Shown piece after piece: positions 62,992 to 64,000 of a DNA stretch of 64,000 nucleotides. Each line of letters opens with the position of its first letter. The stretch's first letter is position 1. The notes under the pieces are model-generated. The model ran no database searches. It saw nothing but the letters and a program-made list of their open reading frames with translations, and was not told the origin of the DNA. Location: contig CACYME010000002.1 of the NCBI GenBank assembly GCA_902775475.1, positions 87,037 to 151,036 of the forward strand, in the 5' to 3' direction. The position numbers were made by a program, and so were the translations under genes. This DNA is from an uncultured Prevotellaceae bacterium (GTDB taxonomy: Bacteria > Bacteroidota > Bacteroidia > Bacteroidales > Bacteroidaceae).

Positions 62992-63058
62992 TTCTCGGTC
63001 GGGGTACTAAGAGATTTTTGCAAGTTGTATTATACTAGTGGGTTATATCAACAATCCC
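62992..63058 (+). repeat. attR direct repeat
   Basis: 67 bp matching attL (26994-27060) with three differences, all in the last 30 bp. The sequence before it (CTAACC) does not continue the tRNA, so only the tRNA 3' end is duplicated. Confidence 0.85.
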
Positions 63059-63185
63059 TATACTTTTTCAGCGGAAGCTCGTCAATAGCAAAAATGAAAT
63101 GAAACTTTTGAAACTTTTGCAACAACACGTATAAACACTGGGGTTTCCAGCGATTTCACACCCCGAAAACACCCAAGGTATACCC

Positions 63186-63218
63186 CTGCACACTCTCCCG
63201 CAGAGTGTGCAGTTTTTT
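63186..63218 (+). terminator. Intrinsic terminator, probably original tRNA-Arg terminator
   Basis: CTGCACACTCT and AGAGTGTGCAG form a perfect 11-bp stem, followed by TTTTTT. No gene ends just before it; without the element, it would lie about 180 bp after tRNA-Arg. Confidence 0.75.
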
Positions 63219-63291
63219 GGCGTTCTCGCCGAAAAGATTGTTCGTGCGCACGCGCGAGGCGAGGCGCGAAAACGGCCGTTTTAACATTTTT

Positions 63292-63323
63292 TTTGTTTGT
63301 TAGCAGGGGTATACCTACCTTTG
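63292..63323 (+). promoter_or_regulatory. Consensus promoter in the right flank
   Basis: TTTG (63292-63295), 20 bp, TACCTTTG (63316-63323). The transcript would run through the palindromes at 63340-63479; no protein gene is supported before 63956. Confidence 0.65.
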
Positions 63324-63339
63324 CACACGGCTAGCGAGC

Positions 63340-63479
63340 GTTGCAAAAGTTGCAAAAGTTTCAAAACAAAAAGTGGGATATTAAGTTCTAATAATTATAT
63401 ATATAATTATTAGAGCAAAATAGAAAAACGGGGGTGCACACCCGGCTCGTAGTTTTGCAACTTTTGAAACTTTTGAAAC
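63340..63479. repeat. Nested inverted repeats in the right flank
   Basis: 28-bp arms at 63340-63367 and 63452-63479, built of CAAAAGTT decamers, are reverse complements with 3 mismatches. Between them is a perfect 26-bp AT palindrome (63388-63413). A related stretch lies at 63101-63123. Tandem CTGTGACACCCCC units occur at about 63613-63638. Confidence 0.7.
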
Positions 63480-63752
63480 CACCGCCGCCACAGAAAAAAA
63501 GTATTAACCCTCTAAACCGCAAGAAGTTATGGAAATTATTTGCCGAATCGTGCAGCAGCACCCCCTTGTGAAAAAAAACTCGAAATACCGTATAAACACC
63601 CTGCTTACACCCCTGTGACACCCCCCTGTGACACCCCCCTACCCCACACCCCACCCCACACACATGCGGATTGTACCCAGAAGCGGGAGCCTCTGTGCCC
63701 CTTGCCCGCGAAAAAAACGCAGGGGCAACCGCACCGTTCGCATTTTTCTTAG

Positions 63753-63790
63753 AAAACCGTTCGTTTTTGGGAGTAAAACGAACGGTTTTT
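63753..63790. terminator. Perfect 15-bp hairpin before the last gene
   Basis: AAAACCGTTCGTTTT (63753-63767) and AAAACGAACGGTTTT (63775-63789) are perfect reverse complements with a 7-nt loop, flanked by A and T runs. It could terminate transcription from either side. Confidence 0.7.
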
Positions 63791-63854
63791 CCCGTTAACC
63801 ATTTTTAACCGAAAACTGCCCTCTCGGAATATATGAAATTACGCGGAAAAGCAG

Positions 63855-63862
63855 TAACTTTG
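63855..63862 (+). promoter_or_regulatory. -7 element of the last gene
   Basis: TAACTTTG, 93 bp before the ATG at 63956; no good -33 is visible. Confidence 0.5.
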
Positions 63863-63955
63863 CATCAGCAGACCCCGCAAAGGAGAGTGCACGCCCCGAG
63901 TGAGACCGCCTGCCAGAACCAATCTTTGTTAACCCCTTAATAACCTAAGTTTACC

Positions 63956-64000
63956 ATGTTGAAGATTAACCTCTACAAGAACAAGAACCAGGAGAGCCGC
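63956..64000 (+). CDS. Start of a gene, possibly an HU-like DNA-binding protein (cut by window edge)
   Basis: The frame opens MLKINLYKNKNQESR and runs to the window end (15 codons). A similar MLKINLYKNKN start is found in some Bacteroidetes HU-related proteins. Too little is visible for a firm call. Confidence 0.4.
   Translation, partial: MLKINLYKNKNQESR

Larger units (their letters stand above)
26994..63058. mobile_element. 36-kb integrative mobilizable element in tRNA-Arg carrying a pectin-degradation locus
   Basis: The bounds are direct repeats at 26994-27060 and 62992-63058, exactly 35,998 bp apart; the first 37 bases are identical and the remaining 30 differ at three positions. The left copy overlaps the tRNA-Arg 3' end. 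Inside are an excisionase-like HTH protein, a tyrosine recombinase, a primase-helicase and a MobV-type relaxase. No conjugative transfer (tra) genes are seen, so it would depend on a helper for transfer. The backbone is interrupted by a 27-kb glycan locus. Int, relaxase and primase are known hallmarks of mobilizable elements of Bacteroidetes; excision and transfer of this one are inferred. Confidence 0.85.

Noticed and set aside
62734-63102. 122-codon frame running across attR
   Set aside because: It spans the recombination site and would be created by insertion; composition is not protein-like and no homologous motif is seen.
63388-63663. 91-codon frame on the minus strand in the right flank
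   Set aside because: Made of palindrome and tandem-repeat DNA, with Cys/Gly/Phe runs and no start context.

Overview
The window looks like chromosome of a Prevotellaceae bacterium (Bacteroidota). Evidence: Bacteroidetes-type promoters (TTTG, about 20 bp, TAnnTTTG) precede many genes; secreted proteins end in the short '...GIYVKNGKKV.VK' type C-terminal domain seen on type IX secretion cargo; a hybrid two-component sensor/AraC regulator and a C10 (streptopain-like) protease are present; coding DNA is GC-rich and intergenic DNA AT-rich. No species is assigned.

Host chromosome, 1-27,008. On the minus strand lie a partial glutamate formimidoyltransferase, a lemA/M48 protease/SGNH hydrolase operon, a small lytic transglycosylase, mutS2 and a 1642-residue secreted adhesin-like protein. 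On the plus strand lie tRNA-Ser(UGA), a NUDIX hydrolase, topA, aroK with a membrane protein, a 1162-residue C10 protease with MBG repeats, sufC-sufD, nrdD-nrdG and tRNA-Arg(CCU). Two diverged copies of a roughly 400-bp non-coding element sit at 4.1 and 13.5 kb in opposite orientation.

Mobile element, about 26,994-63,058. A 67-bp near-perfect direct repeat (37 bp identical, then 3 differences in 30) overlaps the 3' end of tRNA-Arg at the left and recurs 35,998 bp further right. These look like attL and attR of an integrative, mobilizable element. The backbone is split into two blocks. The left block holds a putative structured RNA with a consensus promoter, an excisionase-like HTH protein, a tyrosine recombinase, a small unknown protein, a primase-helicase, and a symmetric array of ten GTGAGAC heptamers that resembles an origin. 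The right block holds an oriT-like palindromic stretch, a MobV-type relaxase and a winged-helix protein.

Cargo, 33,026-59,772. Between the two blocks lies a pectin (rhamnogalacturonan-I) degradation locus. One long minus-strand operon encodes a 952-residue modular protein, a PL11 lyase, a GH43-GH28 fusion, two proteins built from a repeated ~135-residue module, a 58-residue small protein, and a PL4 lyase interrupted by an amber stop. A separate minus-strand gene encodes a GH106 rhamnosidase. On the plus strand are a GH2 enzyme, a DUF4450 protein and a hybrid two-component regulator. No SusC/SusD pair or other importer is present, so the products must be taken up by host systems or the enzymes act as public goods. 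A mobile, SusCD-less rhamnogalacturonan locus with its own regulator is the most notable system in the window.

Right flank, 63,059-64,000. Chromosome resumes with a terminator that probably served tRNA-Arg before insertion, a palindrome-rich AT-rich stretch, and the first 15 codons of a possible HU-like protein. A second theme is short palindromic or tandem repeats placed in frame inside genes (mutS2, aroK, the PL11 gene, the GH106 gene).
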